From positions 442,969-506,968 of the forward strand of contig NW_019773947.1 in the NCBI RefSeq assembly GCF_001039355.2: 64,000 nt of DNA, in the 5' to 3' direction. Positions 61,141 to 64,000 of the stretch are shown piece by piece (position 1 is the first letter of the stretch; each line of letters opens with the position of its first letter). The stretch comes from Lingula anatina. Lineage: Eukaryota > Brachiopoda > Lingulata > Lingulida > Lingulidae. The position numbers and the translations under genes are program-made. The notes under the pieces are model-generated. The model was not told where the DNA came from. It was given only the letters and a program-made list of their open reading frames with translations, and made no database searches.

Positions 61141-62814
61141 GGAGTTTGAAGGAATTCAGGAGGGAAGGAGGAAGAAAAAAGAAAAAAAGAAGTGGATACC
61201 ACTGTCGAATGGAGGTCAGACACTGACATTTAAAATATCGTGACTCTGCTTCTGGGATTGAAGTATCAAAGTGATGTTGGTGCACGAAGGCGGGACCAGT
61301 TCCTTCACCTGTGTTATAAACAGCTGCTGGTCCTTATTAAATAGTTGTAAGAAACTAAAAAATATACCCATGGCATGTAATTGCTTTCGTCTATCATCTT
61401 CAGCAGAGTTAGCTTTACGAGCGCGCCTAAACAATCAAAAACTGTAACTTTGAAGTAAAAGTGCCTTAGTCTTAGTTCTTTTCAGAGCCGACAGAGTTGA
61501 ACATTCAGGAGACTTTTGGTGCTCTTGTTAACTCCGTCTATTTCTGTTTTACGCGTTATTAAACGTCTCGTAGACTTCAAACTACAAACAAAAGGCATTT
61601 TGGATAGCATTGACGACACATATGTGAATTAAAATAACGCAACAAAGAATTAACACAAAGGAAACACACACAACGAAAGGTTCAAGATACCATTAGCATT
61701 TTATTAAACTTAAATTAATCATAATATTTACATAACTCTTATAAAACTTTATGCATGTTTCACACTCTCATAAATGCGTACAGGGATTTTAAAGTCCTTC
61801 ACAATTCGTACCCGAACAGAACCAATGTTTTCGGGCGAAAACTTTACTTCGACAGACTGCATGGTTAGTGACCTATGTGTATTCCCAGGCCACGTTCTCC
61901 AGTAAATTGGCAATATATCTGCTCTTTGTGTATCTGTATCTCATTGGCTGCAATGAACGTTCAAAATCTTAATCAAGATTGTTATTCACCTATTCCAACG
62001 TAACATTATGAAAACAAATCACGATTATGAATATTTATGAGTGATGTAAAAAGACGGCACTATGCTAATAAAAATATTTTTTAAATATTTAAATTAAAAT
62101 TCTTGTAAATGTAGGCTGTAGGTATCATATGAACGACATTAATTCGAAAGAAGGAGATAGCAAGTGATGTTACATGTATAGGAAGCAATGGGGCTGTGAT
62201 TATTTTTTTTTTTTTTTTGTTTGTGATACCGGTGATGCCCGGTGTGACAGGAATGATAGTCCTTGGAGTGGAAGTCCGGGGTCCCATCGGGTTCGTGTTA
62301 GTCTTATACTAGTATTGAGGTTAGTATATGGGGCGAATGTCACCTGTACAAAGTAAAGGGGAACGGACTACCGTTCCTAGAGAACTTCCATTCCTGTCAC
62401 ACAGTGTAAACGGTCTATGCCGTTGACAGTATTTTTTTCTGCAATGATTTTCCCTATTTCGTGTATACGGATGCTTTGTTCTCCGAATAAAAACATCAAA
62501 TTGTGCGCAAGCGACAAGGGTCAGGCCTGTAGTCAATGGGGCTCGGAGATTCAAGCGAACCACCCTTTGTCGGGAAATGGTCCCCTCTAGGTAAAATTTG
62601 ATATAAGTAGGCCTACACTAAGGTTTCAGGGTAAAAAGCTAATAGGTTCCTTTTTTTCAGAAAAGGACCCCTTCCCCTTTGAAATTGCTGGTTACGGGCC
62701 TGAGGGTCATTATATCTTGAAAATAAAGAAAAATAAACTCCATAGATCTTGTGCTTCACACTTTATTGAAACCAAAAGCTATGATGGTGCGTCTCTTGTT
62801 TACGCCATTCATAA
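61141..62814. other. Intergenic/3' flank, no gene seen
   Basis: It contains a poly-T tract (62202-62218) and no coding exon I can support. Minus-strand frames over the GACA tract are low-complexity artefacts. Confidence 0.55.
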
Positions 62815-63099
62815 CCAGCGGCGGATTTAGAGTCGGAGTCAGGGGGGTCCTGACCCCCCACCCCCCTTCGGTTTCTGAAAAATATACCAGACCAATATTC
62901 CCCTCTTGAAATTAGAATTTTGACTAGCTAAATCATAGTTTTTAACCGTACTAAAGGACACTGTTTGCTCTCCAATATACCACTTTTTTGTCGGGGCCCT
63001 TGAGCAGGCCCAAACCCCACACCAAGGGGGCGATGGTCGACTTCGCATCCGAGGCCTGTCGTTCCGCCCCCCTTCTAATAATCCTGAATCCACCCCTGC
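62815..63099. mobile_element. Second element with (C)CAG-GGCGGAT ends
   Basis: The left end CCAGCGGCGGATTTAG matches the terminus of the element at 17759, and the right end near 63084-63099 (CTGAATCCACCCCTGC) is its approximate inverse. The interior is C/G-rich and unlike the first element. No target duplication could be defined. Confidence 0.55.
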
Positions 63100-63377
63100 C
63101 CTCACCCCTTCACCTAACCCCAGCAGCTGAAGTGGCAAAAACAACGGCACTGTGAGGGCGTTTTTAACTATTTTATCCATGCTTTACTGCAGTAAAATAA
63201 ACGAACAAAATAGTTACAAGAGCGAAGTAGCGGTTTGGTTGTTAAATAAGATAGTAATATTTTTGTTTACAGTTATATTTTTGTTTTCCGTCCACTTATT
63301 ATCCCGCAAAAATGAAACCACTTACCTCAATCATAACACGAATGTCACATTTAATGAATATGAAGTAGTATCATTCT

Positions 63378-63379
63378 AT

Positions 63380-63418
<39 letters not shown>

Positions 63419-63421
63419 TTT
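63378..63421. repeat. (TTTA)n microsatellite
   Basis: About 11 tetranucleotide units. Confidence 0.96.
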
Positions 63422-63811
63422 TTTGCAGTAGTAATTTGACAGTAAAAGAATCTGTCAATATTCCACACAAAATGTAAAAACATTTATTCTTCCTTCTGCC
63501 ACGCACATACTGGTGCACATAGTTGTACTAGTTTTGAAATGACCCATGCGCTACCTCCAGAATAACGTCAAATGTCTTATTTCTTTACTTGCATCTGTTT
63601 TTAAATTGGTTTCTTTTGCTAAATTCTTCTTTTTGCAAAATAGTTTGTAATCTAGAGTGTCGTATTAGACACGCTGAAGTTCAGAAAAGGAACTAGTTTG
63701 GGAAACATGTTGTATATATTCTCTTGAAATATTTTGCAAGTTAAATACTAACTTCAGATTTTAGCGCTCTCTTTCGGCGTACTCAACTGTTTCACAGCGA
63801 GATAAATCAGC

Positions 63812-64000
63812 GATGATTGACGTTTGTTTATATAACCTGCCAATCAAGCTGTTATTACTTGACAGCAACTATAAAAACTAACTGAATTTGATTGGCACCT
63901 TGTCAATCAAAGGATGTAGAATCTTGAACTATACGTGTTCGATGACTATAGTGATCCACTCTGTAATGATTGTGATTGACGTTTGTTTATGTAACCTGTC
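63812..64000. repeat. Direct repeat, ~159-bp period, reaching the window end
   Basis: TGATTGACGTTTGTTTATAT and AACCTGCC near 63815 recur with two changes from 63971 to the last base, so a tandem array or element may continue to the right. The 440 bases before it (63422-63811) hold no gene I can see. Confidence 0.7.

Noticed and set aside
60859-61285. Minus-strand frames rich in CLSVCP-type residues after the kinase
   Set aside because: Products of the GACA repeat tract, not protein-coding.

Overview
The window reads as a metazoan chromosome, most likely a lophotrochozoan and perhaps a mollusc. Coding exons are short, phase-consistent and bounded by GT/AG introns. The DNA between them is AT-rich and full of microsatellites, small inverted-repeat elements and tandem duplications, and two long N runs mark scaffold gaps. 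Nothing prokaryotic is present (no operons, ribosome-binding sites or CRISPR). The organism call is inference from protein similarity and genome style. All gene models were spliced by hand by matching intron phases.

Left part (1-17 kb). A plus-strand sodium/solute symporter of the SLC5 (SGLT/SMIT) family enters from the left; its last five exons end at 2914. It converges on a ten-exon minus-strand gene (9392 to 4001, 422 aa). The C-terminal half of that protein looks like a divergent DUF4347 (caspase/CHAT-like) domain in which both expected catalytic positions are substituted. Further right on the minus strand are a partly resolved gene starting at 14254 (first two coding exons only) and a small three-exon gene (16789 to 14740, 89 aa) with a myristoylation-type N-terminus. 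A ~163-bp satellite array sits in the intron of the 14254 gene, and a Tc1/mariner relic lies downstream of its second exon.

Centre (18.8-55.4 kb). One large plus-strand gene, the orthologue of NOS1AP/CAPON (nitric oxide synthase 1 adaptor, PTB domain), fills about 36 kb: ten coding exons, 683 aa, first introns of 11.7 and 9.7 kb, and a 2.6-kb 3' UTR. Its PTB domain and coiled coil are strongly conserved, but the C-terminus lacks the vertebrate PDZ-binding tail. The introns hold gaps, simple repeats and MITE-like elements, including one with TTAA flanks and one with an 8-bp target duplication.

Right part (55.4-64 kb). An intronless class-A GPCR on the minus strand is tail-to-tail with NOS1AP. 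It is divergent from a four-exon plus-strand protein kinase (58788-61005, 442 aa) whose N-terminal region contains an exact-length 96-bp (32-aa) duplication and whose promoter carries two perfect CRE palindromes. The last 3 kb hold repeats and no gene I can support.

The genes are independent eukaryotic loci, not a pathway cluster. The least-explained items are the DUF4347-like gene, the small myristoylated protein, and the kinase with the duplicated N-terminus.
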